Below, in pieces: positions 52,560-62,018 of a stretch of 64,000 nt of DNA. The position numbers and the translations under genes are program-made. Source of the DNA: Pseudomonas sp. Bc-h (GTDB taxonomy: Bacteria; Pseudomonadota; Gammaproteobacteria; Pseudomonadales; Pseudomonadaceae); the NCBI RefSeq assembly GCF_002080045.1, contig NZ_MUIN01000003.1, positions 193,501 through 257,500 of the forward strand, read 5' to 3'. The notes under the pieces are model-generated. The model was not told where the DNA came from and did not search any database. It saw only the letters and a program-made list of their open reading frames with translations. The stretch's first letter is position 1; each line of letters opens with the position of its first letter.

Positions 52560-52581
52560 ATGTCATTTAACTGTCTTGGGG
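52560..52581 (+). promoter_or_regulatory. Pho-box-like sequence in the phoB leader
   Basis: ATGTCATTTAA-CTGTCTTGGGG fits the two-unit PhoB pattern on the plus strand, opposite in direction to the phoB promoter box at 52597-52618. It would fall at or just after the expected phoB transcription start. Function is uncertain: possible autoregulation, or activation of the plus-strand gene at 52719. Confidence 0.45.
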
Positions 52582-52596
52582 CGCATTAGATAACGG

Positions 52597-52618
52597 AATT
52601 ATTGCAGTCGTGTGACAG
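52597..52618 (-). promoter_or_regulatory. Pho box of the phoBR promoter
   Basis: On the minus strand, CTGTCACACGA-CTGCAATAATT forms two 11-bp PhoB units. A TATCTA-like -10 follows at about 52592-52587. The arrangement predicts positive autoregulation of phoBR. Confidence 0.75.
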
Positions 52619-52718
52619 GTTAGTTCGAACGAGGCGCATTGCCCGGTCTAGAGCTAAGCTTGTGGTCTTGTTCTACAACGAACGTCCATGTAACCAATAC
52701 AAAAAGGGGCTTCATCTT

Positions 52719-53099
52719 ATGGCTAAATTTTCTGCTGCTTTTACAGGTCTTTTGGCCGCCGCTGCGCTGGCGTCGTCCGGAATGGCTTTCGCTCACCATC
52801 AGGCCGATACCAAGGATGGTGTGCTGGTCGACAAGAAAGGCATGACCCTCTACACCTACGATAAAGACACTTCGGCCGGTAAGTCTGTGTGCAACGACGA
52901 CTGCGCCAAGAACTGGCCGCCAATGACCGCTGCCACCGACGACAAGGCAGAAGGCGACTGGACCATCATCAAGCGTGACGATGGTGCGTCACAGTGGGTC
53001 TACAAAGGCAAGGCGCTCTACACCTTCATCAAAGACAAGGCCCCTGGCGACAAGACCGGTGACGGTCTCAAAGACGTCTGGCACGTCGCCAAACCCTGA
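52719..53099 (+). CDS. Small secreted repeat protein (COG4315 / PF03640 type)
   Basis: This is a 126-residue protein with a signal peptide (M-A-K-F-S-A-A-F-T-G-L-L-A-A-A to F-A). Two copies of the PF03640 unit follow: V-D-K-K-G-M-T-L-Y-T-Y-D-K-D near residues 37-50, with C-x-x-x-C in S-V-C-N-D-D-C-A-K-N-W-P-P, and V-Y-K-G-K-A-L-Y-T-F-I-K-D near 93-105. The family is periplasmic or lipoprotein-like, of unknown function. AAGGGGC precedes the ATG by about 9 bases. It lies head to head with phoB and could respond to PhoB. Confidence 0.85.
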   Translation: MAKFSAAFTGLLAAAALASSGMAFAHHQADTKDGVLVDKKGMTLYTYDKDTSAGKSVCNDDCAKNWPPMTAATDDKAEGDWTIIKRDDGASQWVYKGKALYTFIKDKAPGDKTGDGLKDVWHVAKP

Positions 53100-53133
53100 T
53101 TTGACACCTCAACCTGCGCTGGCCTGCCAACGG

Positions 53134-54024
53134 TCAGCGCAGCGCGTAGTCCACCACGATCCCCACGAAGATCGCCAATCCCGCCCAATGGTTATGCAAG
53201 AAGGCCTTGAAGCAGACCTGTGGCTCTTTATTGCGCGTTGACCAGAACTCCCACGCAAAGCAACCGGCAGCCACCAGCAGGCCCATGAAGAAATAAAGCC
53301 CCAGCTCAAAGCGTGACCCCGCCAGCATCAGGCAGAACAGCGCAAGGCATTGCAGTGTCAGGATGATCACCCGGTCAGCGTCACCAAACAGCACGGCGGT
53401 GGACTTCACGCCGATCTTCAAATCATCTTCGCGGTCGGTCATCGCGTAATAAGTGTCGTAGCCAACGGTCCACAGCAGGTTGGCGATGTACAGCAACCAG
53501 GCGACGGCGGGCAGATCGCCGGTCTCGGCAGTGAACGCCATCGGCATCCCCCACGAGAAGGCCGCGCCCAGCACCACCTGCGGGTAATAGGTGTAGCGCT
53601 TCATGAACGGGTAGGTTGCCGCCAGAGCCAGGCCGCCAAAGGATAGCCAGACTGTCGTCGAATTGGTCAGCAGTACCAGCGCGAAGCTAAGACCCACCAA
53701 AACGGCGAAGAGGATCAACGCCTCTTTGGACGTGACCCTTCCACTCACTAGCGGACGCTGCTCCGTGCGTTTGACGTGGCCATCGACCTTGCGATCAGCG
53801 AAGTCATTGATCACGCAACCGGCAGCGCGCATCAGAAACACGCCGATGACGAAGATCAGCACGTTACTCAGCGATGGCGCGCCCTTGCCTGCAATCCATA
53901 GCGCCCACAGCGTCGGCCACAGCAGCAGATAAATGCCGATCGGCTTGTCGATACGGGTCAGTTGAATGAAGTCCCATGCCCGTGGATGCAGCCGATTGAG
54001 GGACTTGAGCAGCGACAGGTACAT
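53134..54024 (-). CDS. ubiA: 4-hydroxybenzoate octaprenyltransferase
   Basis: This 296-residue polytopic membrane prenyltransferase couples 4-hydroxybenzoate to a polyprenyl chain in ubiquinone synthesis. It contains the two Mg-pyrophosphate motifs: N-D-F-A-D-R-K-V-D near residues 70-78 and [12 protein letters not shown] near 190-201. The ATG at 54024 overlaps the ubiC stop (TGATG), so translation is coupled. Length agrees with pseudomonad UbiA. Confidence 0.95.
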   Translation of the reverse strand: MYLSLLKSLNRLHPRAWDFIQLTRIDKPIGIYLLLWPTLWALWIAGKGAPSLSNVLIFVIGVFLMRAAGCVINDFADRKVDGHVKRTEQRPLVSGRVTSKEALILFAVLVGLSFALVLLTNSTTVWLSFGGLALAATYPFMKRYTYYPQVVLGAAFSWGMPMAFTAETGDLPAVAWLLYIANLLWTVGYDTYYAMTDREDDLKIGVKSTAVLFGDADRVIILTLQCLALFCLMLAGSRFELGLYFFMGLLVAAGCFAWEFWSTRNKEPQVCFKAFLHNHWAGLAIFVGIVVDYALR

Positions 54025-54599
54025 CAGTGGCGCTCCTTGCTGATATCGGCGGCCTGATCGATGGCGCGCCAGACAGTCGGTAAAAACACTTCGGCGACCA
54101 GGATGCCCAATGCGCCACGAGTGAAACATGAGCGACGGCCCCAGAGCCCCTGAGTCGCGTCCGCCTGCGGCAACCATTGCGCGGGATATTGGCAGATCTG
54201 CAAGGGGCCGCGTGCGAATGCCCGGTCGCTGAACAGCAGTTCGCCCAACGAGCGGGTGCCAAGCTCGTCCATGTGCAGCCCGTCCTGCTCCAAAGCTGCG
54301 CGTGCCGCGACGCTGCGGGCGAACACCCACTTCTCGCCGTACCCCAGCAGATACACCTCGCGTACCCAGCCTTCGCTGCCTTCAGGCAGTTGCAGCGCAA
54401 GGCACTCGTCGCTGCGCAGGCGTTGCCAGCCTTCGAACAGTGGTGTGACGCTGAAGCCATCATGGGAAAGGCGGGTCAGGCGGCGGGTTAGAGAGTCTTC
54501 GTGAAACAACCACTCAAGAACCACTGGCTCAGGCGCGTCGATCATCTGATCGCGCAACCGCCAGTCGGGAGTAGGAGATGCAGGATTTTGCTGGATCAC
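54024..54599 (-). CDS. ubiC: Chorismate lyase
   Basis: This 191-residue enzyme converts chorismate to 4-hydroxybenzoate and pyruvate, the first committed step of ubiquinone synthesis. Active-site features are visible: the strand R-E-V-Y-L-L-G-Y-G near residues 80-88 with the substrate Arg, [10 protein letters not shown] near 113-122, and W-G-R-R-S-C-F near 152-158. The start is a GTG at 54599 without a strong ribosome site; an ATG at 54545 would remove part of the conserved N-terminus. It is the first gene of ubiCA. Confidence 0.92.
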   Translation of the reverse strand: MIQQNPASPTPDWRLRDQMIDAPEPVVLEWLFHEDSLTRRLTRLSHDGFSVTPLFEGWQRLRSDECLALQLPEGSEGWVREVYLLGYGEKWVFARSVAARAALEQDGLHMDELGTRSLGELLFSDRAFARGPLQICQYPAQWLPQADATQGLWGRRSCFTRGALGILVAEVFLPTVWRAIDQAADISKERH

Positions 54600-54801
54600 A
54601 GTAAGCAGATATTGGCAGCAATCGAGGCGGCGAGCTTAGCATGATTGCGGATCCTGGCCGACGACCGGGCCAGAGCTTTGGTAGCGATGAAACTTGCGTC
54701 ATGGCCCTGCGATCAGTAAAACGCCCTGACCCATTCGAAAAACGCGCGACAACAGCCGAGCGTCTGGGCACGTTTAGTCTGAGAACCGAGAGAAACGACC
54801 G

Positions 54802-54969
54802 ATGAAAAAGTGGCAATGCATTGTCTGTGGCCTGATTTACAACGAAGCCGATGGTTGGCCGGATGACGGCATTGTTCCCGGCACACGCTGGGAAGACGTA
54901 CCGGAAGACTGGCTGTGCCCGGACTGCGGCGTCGGCAAGATGGATTTCGAAATGATCGAAATCGCCTGA
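54802..54969 (+). CDS. rubA: Rubredoxin
   Basis: This 55-residue iron protein has four cysteine ligands: C6-x-x-C9-G and C39-P-D-C42-G. [19 protein letters not shown] near residues 19-37 is the typical core. It carries single electrons, in alkane hydroxylation or oxidative-stress reactions. Its reductase gene follows 50 bases later, so the pair forms a complete NAD(P)H-to-rubredoxin path. Confidence 0.95.
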   Translation: MKKWQCIVCGLIYNEADGWPDDGIVPGTRWEDVPEDWLCPDCGVGKMDFEMIEIA

Positions 54970-55019
54970 TTTCGCTGTTTCCCTTTATGGGTTTTACCTG
55001 AACGACTCTGGAGAGATGA

Positions 55020-56168
55020 ATGAACGCACCCGTGGTGATCATTGGAACCGGCCTTGCGGGCTACAATCTGGCCCGCGAATTTCGCAAGCTCGATAGCGAA
55101 ACGCCGCTGTTGCTGATCACTGCCGATGACGGGCGTTCCTACTCCAAGCCCATGCTCTCCACCGGCTTTGGCAAAAATAAGGAAGCCGACGGCCTGAGCA
55201 TGGCCGAGCCCGGCACGATGGCCGAGCAACTGAAGGCTGAGGTGCGCACCCACACCCGCGTCAGCGGTATCGATGCGGGTCACAAGCGGCTGTGGATCGG
55301 TGAAGAGTCAGTGTATTACCGCGACCTGATACTGGCCTGGGGCGCCGAAACCGTGCGTGTTCCGGTAGAAGGCGACGCAAGCGAATCGATCTTCCCCATC
55401 AACGATCTGGAAGACTATGCGCGCTTTCGTGCAGCGGCGACCGGCAAGCGTCGTGTGCTGATTCTGGGTGTCGGCCTGATCGGTTGCGAGTTCGCCAATG
55501 ACCTTATCCTCGGCGGCTATGAGGTCGATCTGGTCGCGCCCTGCGAGCAAGTCATGCCAACGCTGCTGCATCCAGCGGCGGCGGCAGCGGTTCAGGCCGG
55601 CCTGGAAAGTCTCGGCGCACGTTTTCATCTGGGACCGGTGCTGACACGCCTCGCGCGCGAAGGCGACGGGCTCGAAGCGCACCTGTCAGACGGCGAGGTC
55701 CTGCACTGCGATCTGGTGGTCTCGGCGATCGGTCTGCGACCACGTGTCGATCTGGCCGCTGCGGCTGGTCTTGAGATTGGCCGTGGCGTGGTCGTCGACC
55801 GACACCTCAAGACCTCTCACGCCAACATTTATGCCTTGGGCGACTGTGCCGAAGTCGACGGCCTGAACCTGCTCTACGTGATGCCGCTGATGAGCTGCGC
55901 GCGAGCGCTGGCACAAACCCTTGCTGGCACGCCGACGCCGGTCAAATACGGACCGATGCCGGTAACCGTCAAAACCCCCGTCTGTCCGCTGGTGGTATCG
56001 CCTGCACCTAAAGGTCGGGAAGGGACGTGGAGCGTTGAAGGGCAGGGCGCCGACATCAAGGCGCTGTGCCACGATGCAGACGGAAATCTGCTGGGCTATG
56101 CGCTGACGGGCACTGCGGTGATGGACAAACTGGCGCTTAATAAGGCACTGCCGGCATTGCTGGCGTAA
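55020..56168 (+). CDS. Rubredoxin-NAD(+) reductase
   Basis: This 382-residue FAD-dependent pyridine nucleotide-disulfide-type reductase has the FAD-binding [10 protein letters not shown] near residues 9-18, the NAD-binding [12 protein letters not shown] near 149-160, and the second FAD site Y-A-L-G-D-C-A-E near 271-278. It passes electrons from NADH to rubredoxin, encoded just upstream. The related plasmid protein is AlkT. GGAGAG precedes the ATG. Confidence 0.93.
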   Translation: MNAPVVIIGTGLAGYNLAREFRKLDSETPLLLITADDGRSYSKPMLSTGFGKNKEADGLSMAEPGTMAEQLKAEVRTHTRVSGIDAGHKRLWIGEESVYYRDLILAWGAETVRVPVEGDASESIFPINDLEDYARFRAAATGKRRVLILGVGLIGCEFANDLILGGYEVDLVAPCEQVMPTLLHPAAAAAVQAGLESLGARFHLGPVLTRLAREGDGLEAHLSDGEVLHCDLVVSAIGLRPRVDLAAAAGLEIGRGVVVDRHLKTSHANIYALGDCAEVDGLNLLYVMPLMSCARALAQTLAGTPTPVKYGPMPVTVKTPVCPLVVSPAPKGREGTWSVEGQGADIKALCHDADGNLLGYALTGTAVMDKLALNKALPALLA

Positions 56169-56357
56169 ATAACGGTCGTTCTGTCGGATAAGACGCATTT
56201 TTGTTGAAACAAACGTGGCCCACGTACTGGCGCGGGCCACGGCGGCATGCCATCCTCATTCCGGTCTGCCGCTACGTAGAGCCGTTGCGGCACCTGCTCG
56301 CTGACCCGCCAGGGCAGCACGGGACATAAAAACAAAAAACCGTAAAAGAGGCTTCAT

Positions 56358-56633
56358 ATGCGTAAACCAGAACTCGCAGCCGCTATTGCTGAAAAAGCAG
56401 ATCTCACCAAGGAACAAGCCAATCGCGTACTCAATGCCGTCCTGGACGAAATCACCAATGCCCTTCACAAGAAGGACAGTGTGACCCTGGTTGGCTTCGG
56501 TACTTTCCTGCAGCGCCATCGCGGTGCACGCACGGGTAAAAATCCACAGACCGGCGAGCCGGTGAAAATCAAGGCGAGCAACACCGTGGCATTCAAGCCG
56601 GGTAAATTCCTGAAAGACAGCGTTAATCCGTAA
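56358..56633 (+). CDS. hupN: HU-family DNA-binding protein (HupN-like)
   Basis: This 91-residue HU/IHF protein has the N-terminal helices (M-R-K-P-E-L-A-A-A-I-A-E-K-A), V-G-F-G-T-F near residues 45-50 and the DNA-intercalating arm R-T-G-K-N-P-Q-T-G-E near 59-68. It bends DNA and compacts the nucleoid. Pseudomonads carry several HU paralogues; the copy next to the rubredoxin reductase and recG is, as I recall, the hupN type. The symbol rests on position and is less sure than the family. Confidence 0.93.
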   Translation: MRKPELAAAIAEKADLTKEQANRVLNAVLDEITNALHKKDSVTLVGFGTFLQRHRGARTGKNPQTGEPVKIKASNTVAFKPGKFLKDSVNP

Positions 56634-56671
56634 TAGAGCGCTGGACGCCTTGCGGAAGGCGAACAGCACAG

Positions 56672-56709
56672 AAATGGGCATACCACAGAAGTTGGATGCC
56701 CATTTTTTT
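56672..56709 (+). terminator. Intrinsic terminator after the HU gene
   Basis: The 10-bp stem AAATGGGCAT (56672-56681) with ATGCCCATTT (56696-56705) is followed by a run of seven T (56703-56709). It lies about 40 bases past the HU stop. Confidence 0.9.
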
Positions 56710-56845
56710 CGCCCGCGCTTTTGTACGTGCAGGCTGTCTGCGCCGCCATTTTGCGACCGTCGGGTTCTGCTTACTCATCATGGCTGCAAGATCGCTACAC
56801 TGCCGTCGGCTGCTTATCCGCACCTGATCGCATGAGGCGTCTTAC

Positions 56846-57220
56846 ATGAAGTTTCGTTTTCTTCTCTGGATGATGGGCCTGCTGATGGCTCGCGCCAGTC
56901 GCAACAATCCCGCTTTTCAGCAACAGCTCAACGGCAAGGACCTGACATTCCAGCTGCAGACATCCGACGGCAAGGTCGCGCGGCATTTTGTGGTACGTGA
57001 TCAGCGCATCAGCAGTCGTGGCGGCGCAGTGGCTTCGCCGGAGTTCGCGATCTCGTTCAAGGATGCCGCATACGGCTTCGCGACGATGCAGGCGAAGAAC
57101 AAGCAACTGGCGTTCATGCAGGGAATTCAGGACAAGAACATCCAGGTCACCGGCAACACCGGGCTGGTGATGTGGTTTCAGGGCCTGACGAAGTATTTGA
57201 AGCCGCGGAAGAAGAAATGA
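56846..57220 (+). CDS. SCP2-like conserved protein
   Basis: This 124-residue protein starts with a short hydrophobic helix (F-L-L-W-M-M-G-L-L-M-A) and continues with a small sterol-carrier (SCP-2)-like alpha/beta domain (F-Q-L-Q-T-S-D-G-K-V-A-R-H-F-V, then P-E-F-A-I-S-F-K-D-A). It ends in a basic tail R-K-K-K. It has sometimes been labelled helicase in databases, but it has no helicase motif. A lipid-related role is a guess from the fold. Confidence 0.78.
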   Translation: MKFRFLLWMMGLLMARASRNNPAFQQQLNGKDLTFQLQTSDGKVARHFVVRDQRISSRGGAVASPEFAISFKDAAYGFATMQAKNKQLAFMQGIQDKNIQVTGNTGLVMWFQGLTKYLKPRKKK

Positions 57221-57332
57221 AGTTCCGAGGATGGTATGGCTGGGGCTTTTGCGCCTCATAGTCATCCTCAACTTCGGGAATGACTCTTATCCTGTGGGAG
57301 ACGCCGAAGGTCACGACGGCAGCGAAATAGTG

Positions 57333-57361
57333 GAATCAGTCACCGGCGAGGTGACTGATTC
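57333..57361. repeat. Perfect 12-bp hairpin without T tract
   Basis: GAATCAGTCACC (57333-57344), a five-base loop, and GGTGACTGATTC (57350-57361). There is no T run on either side, so it is not a standard intrinsic terminator. It lies between the convergent SCP2-like and HDOD genes and could end transcripts by another route or protect 3' ends. Confidence 0.7.
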
Positions 57362-57433
57362 ACCGCATCAGCCAGCGACTTTGGTCCCGCATATTTCCCG
57401 CGCCAGGTTTTCATCAGTAGCTGGAATGATCAA

Positions 57434-58828
57434 TCAATGAAACTGCGAAGCCAGCTCGCGCAACAGCACTTCGGCTTCCAGCACTTTATGAACGACGTCC
57501 TCAGCCTTTTCCCGTGACAGTTCAAGGCGTTCGAACAGCTCGTCCGGAATGCTTTCCATCGGGCCGGACCCGATCCCTTCCTTGCGCAGCAAACGCACCG
57601 CCAAGCACACCAGGTTGGCGTACTCATGGTGTTCACCCGCGTACTGCGGGTCGTGCTGGAAGCGCAGCGCGGTGGCCAACTCTTCAGGCATGTCCCAGTT
57701 GCGCATCAGCCAGGAACCGATCTGCTCGCGGGTGATGCCCAGCAGGTGCTGTTCCACGAAACTGTGGTGCAGATGCGGGTTAACCTCGATCTGACGGCAG
57801 ATCAGCGAGAAGTGCGGCGGAAACACGTGCGCCAGCAGCAGATAACCGAAGTTGTGCAGCAGGCCAGCCAGGTAGGTCAGGCCGCTTTCCGGACGCTTGG
57901 CGCGTGGCATGGCACGGGTCAGGCCTTCGATGACAGCAGCGGTGTAAATCGACTGCTGCCAGTACGGTGTAGCGTGTTGCGGATGGTCCTTTGGTAACTC
58001 CAGGGTTTTACCCAATGCCAGGCCCAAGGCCAGGTTGATCACCAGATCGAAACCCAGTACGCGAACGATAGCGTCTTCCACCGAGCGAATCTTGCCGGCC
58101 GAACCGTAGTACGGCGAAGCGGCCCAGCTCACCACTTGCGCAGCGAGCGCAGGGTCGGTTTCCACCACACCGGTGATGTCGTCGATGGTGGCGTCCGGAT
58201 CGACACGCAGCTTGATGATTTTTTGCGCAGTGTCAGCCAGCGGCGGGATTTCCACAGTGGCTTCCAGACGCTGCTGAATGCGGCGCGCCGTGAAGTTCTG
58301 CACGGCCTTGGTGATTTCTTCGCGGTCGTCGTCAGGGCGCGTGAGGTTCGGCTGCACCGAAGTCACCGGTGCGCCGAACGTGGCTGCGCTGGCTTTGCTG
58401 AGCAGCGTCTTGAAGTCGTCACTGCTGATTTCAAGCAGAAGGCCAGGCTCTCCCGAGTCGATCAGTACGGTCGGCTCCTGGAGAATGCGCTCTTCGTACA
58501 GGCACGGCGAGCTGGTCAGCGCGGGGAGGGCTGGCAGGCTGTGCAGATTGTTTTTGCCAAGCATCTGATCCAGATGCTCTTGCGACACTGCCGTCAGTTT
58601 GCGCCCGGTCAGCTCGGTAATGCGGTTGAGGTCCAGCAACTGGTTTTGCGGAAACAGGATCAGCAACGCGCCAACAGAATCGTGGACCAGAATCGCCTGG
58701 ACCTTCTGTGCAGTGGGGAGCGTTTCGTCGTCCATGACTTCGCGGTAGTTGATGGCGGCTTTGCCAAGCAACTGCCGGATGACAGACGGGGCGTGTTGGG
58801 TTGCGTCGATGTGGGCAACTTCTGTCAT
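57434..58828 (-). CDS. HDOD protein with N-terminal YbaK-like domain
   Basis: This is a 464-residue protein. Residues ~10-145 resemble the YbaK/ProX tRNA-editing fold (Q-A-I-L-V-H-D-S-V-G-A-L-L-I-L-F-P near 44-60; I-T-E-L-T-G-R-K-L). Residues ~190-400 form an HDOD domain (I-P-P-L-A-D-T-A-Q-K-I near 195-205; V-E-T-D-P-A-L-A-A-Q-V near 222-232; G-L-L-H-N-F-G near 316-322). HDOD proteins are HD-fold scaffolds that usually lack phosphodiesterase activity and link to signalling. Whether the YbaK part hydrolyses mischarged tRNA is unknown. It is a single gene. Confidence 0.88.
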   Translation of the reverse strand: MTEVAHIDATQHAPSVIRQLLGKAAINYREVMDDETLPTAQKVQAILVHDSVGALLILFPQNQLLDLNRITELTGRKLTAVSQEHLDQMLGKNNLHSLPALPALTSSPCLYEERILQEPTVLIDSGEPGLLLEISSDDFKTLLSKASAATFGAPVTSVQPNLTRPDDDREEITKAVQNFTARRIQQRLEATVEIPPLADTAQKIIKLRVDPDATIDDITGVVETDPALAAQVVSWAASPYYGSAGKIRSVEDAIVRVLGFDLVINLALGLALGKTLELPKDHPQHATPYWQQSIYTAAVIEGLTRAMPRAKRPESGLTYLAGLLHNFGYLLLAHVFPPHFSLICRQIEVNPHLHHSFVEQHLLGITREQIGSWLMRNWDMPEELATALRFQHDPQYAGEHHEYANLVCLAVRLLRKEGIGSGPMESIPDELFERLELSREKAEDVVHKVLEAEVLLRELASQFH

Positions 58829-58913
58829 GGCCTGTATCCAGATTCCTACAATTGCTGAAGTATAACCAGCTTAGTTGTTATATAGGTGAGACAAGTTCTT
58901 GATGACGACTACT

Positions 58914-60989
58914 TCACACTTGCCCGTATTGCTGTCCGTGGCGCAGCCATCGCTCCAGCAGCGGGCTGACATGTTGCGGCCATCGTTCCAGCAGTGCCTG
59001 AGCGGCGTCCCTCACAGCGGGCAACAAGTCGGCGTCACGCATCAGATCGGCAACCTTGAATTGCAACAGACCCGTTTGTCGCGTGCCGAGCATTTCGCCT
59101 GGTCCGCGAAGTTCGAGGTCCTTTTCGGCGATCACGAAACCGTCGTTGGTTTCGCGCATGATTCCCAGCCGCTGTTTACCGATCTGCGATAACGGCGGAT
59201 GGTACAACAGCACGCAGTGACTGGCCGCACTGCCCCGACCCACTCGACCGCGCAATTGGTGAAGCTGCGCAAGGCCCAGGCGCTCGGGGTTTTCGATGAT
59301 CATCAGGCTGGCATTGGGCACGTCCACGCCGACTTCGATCACCGTGGTGGCGATCAGCAATTGAAGGTTGCCCTGCTTGAACTCGGCCATCACGGCGGCT
59401 TTTTCCACAGGCTTCATTCGCCCGTGGATCAGGCCAACCTTCAACTCGCCCAAGGCGCTGGTGAGTTCCTCGAAGGTGGTTTCAGCAGCCTGGCAGGTCA
59501 GCTCTTCAGACTCTTCGATCAGCGTGCACACCCAATACGCCTGACGACCCTCGGCGCAGGCGTTGCGTACGCGCTCGACCACTTCGATGCGGCGGCTGTC
59601 GGCCACCAGCACGGTGTTGACCGGTGTGCGGCCTGGCGGCAGTTCGTCGAGAATCGAAGTGTCGAGATCGGCGTAGGCGCTCATCGCCAGCGTCCGGGGA
59701 ATCGGGGTTGCCGTCATGATCAGCTGATGTGGGCACATCAGGCCACCAACGCCTTTTTTTCGCAGCGCAAGACGCTGCTGGACGCCAAAACGGTGCTGTT
59801 CGTCGATGATCACCAGCGCGAGATTCTTGAACTGCACCTCATCCTGAAACAGCGCGTGGGTACCAACGACCATGGGCGCGCCATTGGCAATCTGCTCCAG
59901 TGACGCGGCACGGGCCTTACCCTTGAGTTTGCCCGCGAGCCAGGCGGTGTCGATGCCCAGCGGCGACAGCCAGCGGGTAAAGTTGATGAAGTGCTGTTCG
60001 GCGAGAATCTCTGTCGGCGCCATCAGCGCCACTTGATAACCCGCTTCCAGGGCCTGCAATGCGGCCAGCGCAGCGACAACGGTCTTGCCCGCGCCCACGT
60101 CACCCTGAATCAAACGCAGCATTGGCTCTTGCTGACTGAGGTCGTAGGCGATTTCCTTACCGACTCGTTGCTGCGCACCTGTCGGCGGAAAACCAAGGTT
60201 GGCCAAAAACTTTTTGGGCAGCCGTTTTGCGACTGGCAGTGCAGGGGCTCGTTGAGAGCGCAGGCTTTCACGCAGTCGTTGCTGCGACAGCTGATGGGTC
60301 AGCAGTTCTTCGAAGGCCAGCCGGTGCTGTGCCCAGTGATGACCGAGCGCGAGTTCTTCGACGTCTGCATCCGCAGGCGGATGATGTAAATAACGAATGG
60401 CGTCCGCCAGCGGCGCCAACTGATAGTCGCGTGCCAGTTCTTCGGGCAGCCAGTCGGGCAGGCTTCGGGGGCCGAGCATGCCAAGGCTTTGCTGAGACAG
60501 CTGGCGCAAACGCTGCTGAGTCAGGCCTTCGGTGGTTGGATAGATAGGCGTAAGCGTCTGCTCGACGGCGACATGTTCCTCGCCGGTGATCGCCCGATAT
60601 TCAGGGTGATAGATTTCCAGCCCCGACGCACCCGGGCGCGCTTCACCGTAGCAGCGCACATGGGTACCGCGCTTGAGGCCATCCTTCTGCGCATTGCTGA
60701 AGTGATAGAAGCGCAAGCTCAGAACGCCGGTGCCATCTCCCAAGCGCACCAGCAGGCTGCGACGCTTGCCCATCACCACATCAGCGCCGCTGACGACACC
60801 TTCTATCACCGCGTCCTGTCCGGGCCGCAACGCGCCGATGGGCACGACGCGGGTGCGATCCTGATAACGCAGCGGCAGGTGGAACAGTACGTCCTGAATA
60901 TTCTCCAGGCCGACCTTCGCCAGCTTTTCGGCCATGGCCTCACCGACGCCCTTGAGCGCCGTTACCGAGACGTGGGACAGCTCAGTCAT
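58914..60989 (-). CDS. recG: ATP-dependent DNA helicase RecG
   Basis: This 691-residue branch-migration helicase reverses stalled replication forks. The N-terminal wedge (OB-fold) domain spans ~50-150. Helicase motifs are Walker A G-D-V-G-A-G-K-T near residues 294-301, D-E-Q-H near 395-398, M-T-A-T-P-I-P-R-T-L near 425-434, and V-I-E-V-G-V-D-V-P-N-A and Q-L-R-G-R-V-G-R-G in the C-terminal half. It starts 8 bases after the oxyR stop, so the two are probably co-transcribed. Confidence 0.97.
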   Translation of the reverse strand: MTELSHVSVTALKGVGEAMAEKLAKVGLENIQDVLFHLPLRYQDRTRVVPIGALRPGQDAVIEGVVSGADVVMGKRRSLLVRLGDGTGVLSLRFYHFSNAQKDGLKRGTHVRCYGEARPGASGLEIYHPEYRAITGEEHVAVEQTLTPIYPTTEGLTQQRLRQLSQQSLGMLGPRSLPDWLPEELARDYQLAPLADAIRYLHHPPADADVEELALGHHWAQHRLAFEELLTHQLSQQRLRESLRSQRAPALPVAKRLPKKFLANLGFPPTGAQQRVGKEIAYDLSQQEPMLRLIQGDVGAGKTVVAALAALQALEAGYQVALMAPTEILAEQHFINFTRWLSPLGIDTAWLAGKLKGKARAASLEQIANGAPMVVGTHALFQDEVQFKNLALVIIDEQHRFGVQQRLALRKKGVGGLMCPHQLIMTATPIPRTLAMSAYADLDTSILDELPPGRTPVNTVLVADSRRIEVVERVRNACAEGRQAYWVCTLIEESEELTCQAAETTFEELTSALGELKVGLIHGRMKPVEKAAVMAEFKQGNLQLLIATTVIEVGVDVPNASLMIIENPERLGLAQLHQLRGRVGRGSAASHCVLLYHPPLSQIGKQRLGIMRETNDGFVIAEKDLELRGPGEMLGTRQTGLLQFKVADLMRDADLLPAVRDAAQALLERWPQHVSPLLERWLRHGQQYGQV

Positions 60990-60997
60990 ACCGCCAC

Positions 60998-61927
60998 TTA
61001 ACTCGCTTGTGCCTGGGCTTTAGGGCGAGCGACGGAGCACAGACGGATCGAGTCGGCGAGAATCTCGATGGCTTTTGGCCGAGGGAAGCTGGCGCGCCAG
61101 GCGATCGCCACGGTGCGGAACGGTACCGGAGGGGACAACGGCCGAACTTCGATCACACCAGGGGCGTAGTGGTGGCTGTCGACAGCCGACATCGGCAGGA
61201 TCGAAACCCCCAGGCCCGAAGCCACCATGTGCCGGATGGTTTCCAGCGAACTGGATTCGACCGTGGTGTGCTTGGCGCTGTCGCCACCTTTGACCAGCGT
61301 CGGGCAGGCTTCCAGCACCTGATCGCGGAAGCAATGACCCTCGCCCAGCAGCAACAGGCTCTTGTCGTTCAGCGCCGAGGCATCAATGGTGGTCTTCTGG
61401 GTCCACGGATGATCGGCCGGCATCAGCACGTAGAACGGCTCGTCGTACAGTGACATGGTCAGCACGTCGGCTTCGTTGAACGGCAGGGCGATGATGATCG
61501 CGTCGAGCTCCCCGTTGCGCAGCTTGTCGCGCAGCACATGGGTGAAGTTCTCTTCGATGTACAACGGCATTTGCGGGGCGACCCGGTGCAGTTGCGGAAT
61601 CAGATGCGGGAACAGGTAGGGACCGACGGTGTAGATCGCGCCGACTTTCAGCGGTGCGGTCAGCTGGTTCTTGCCCGTCTGGGCCAATTCACGAATGCCT
61701 TGAGCTTGCTCGAGCACTTTCTGCGCCTGAGCCACGATGCCCTCGCCAACCGGCGTAAGACGTACCGCACTCTTGCTGCGCTCGAAAATCAGCACACCGA
61801 GTTCATCTTCCAGCTTCTTCACGCCAACCGACAGGGTCGGCTGACTGACATGGCAGCGCTCGGCCGCATGGCCGAAATGCTGCTCTTGAGCGAGGGTAAC
61901 GATATAGCGCAATTCTGTGAGGGTCAT
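60998..61927 (-). CDS. oxyR: Hydrogen peroxide-sensing regulator OxyR
   Basis: This 309-residue LysR-family activator of peroxide defence has its helix-turn-helix at residues ~2-60 (F-G-H-A-A-E-R-C-H-V-S-Q-P-T-L-S). The redox cysteines fall at C199 (G-E-G-H-C-F-R-D) and C208 (E-A-C-P), the same numbers as in E. coli OxyR, so disulfide switching should be intact. It precedes recG by 8 bases, an order I recall as conserved in pseudomonads. Confidence 0.97.
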   Translation of the reverse strand: MTLTELRYIVTLAQEQHFGHAAERCHVSQPTLSVGVKKLEDELGVLIFERSKSAVRLTPVGEGIVAQAQKVLEQAQGIRELAQTGKNQLTAPLKVGAIYTVGPYLFPHLIPQLHRVAPQMPLYIEENFTHVLRDKLRNGELDAIIIALPFNEADVLTMSLYDEPFYVLMPADHPWTQKTTIDASALNDKSLLLLGEGHCFRDQVLEACPTLVKGGDSAKHTTVESSSLETIRHMVASGLGVSILPMSAVDSHHYAPGVIEVRPLSPPVPFRTVAIAWRASFPRPKAIEILADSIRLCSVARPKAQAQAS

Positions 61928-62018
61928 AGCGTGCGTCCATGAAGTTGCGGCCCCAGCATAGCGGGTGCAATCGATAGACGCACGTTATCAGACCCTCTGT
62001 TGTCGCAAAATCAAGGTT

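Noticed and set aside
56214..56241. Hairpin CGTGGCCC/GGGCCACG after the rubredoxin reductase gene as a terminator
   Set aside because: The stem is good but no T run follows; it may be a structural element in the HU gene leader, and I cannot support a terminator call.
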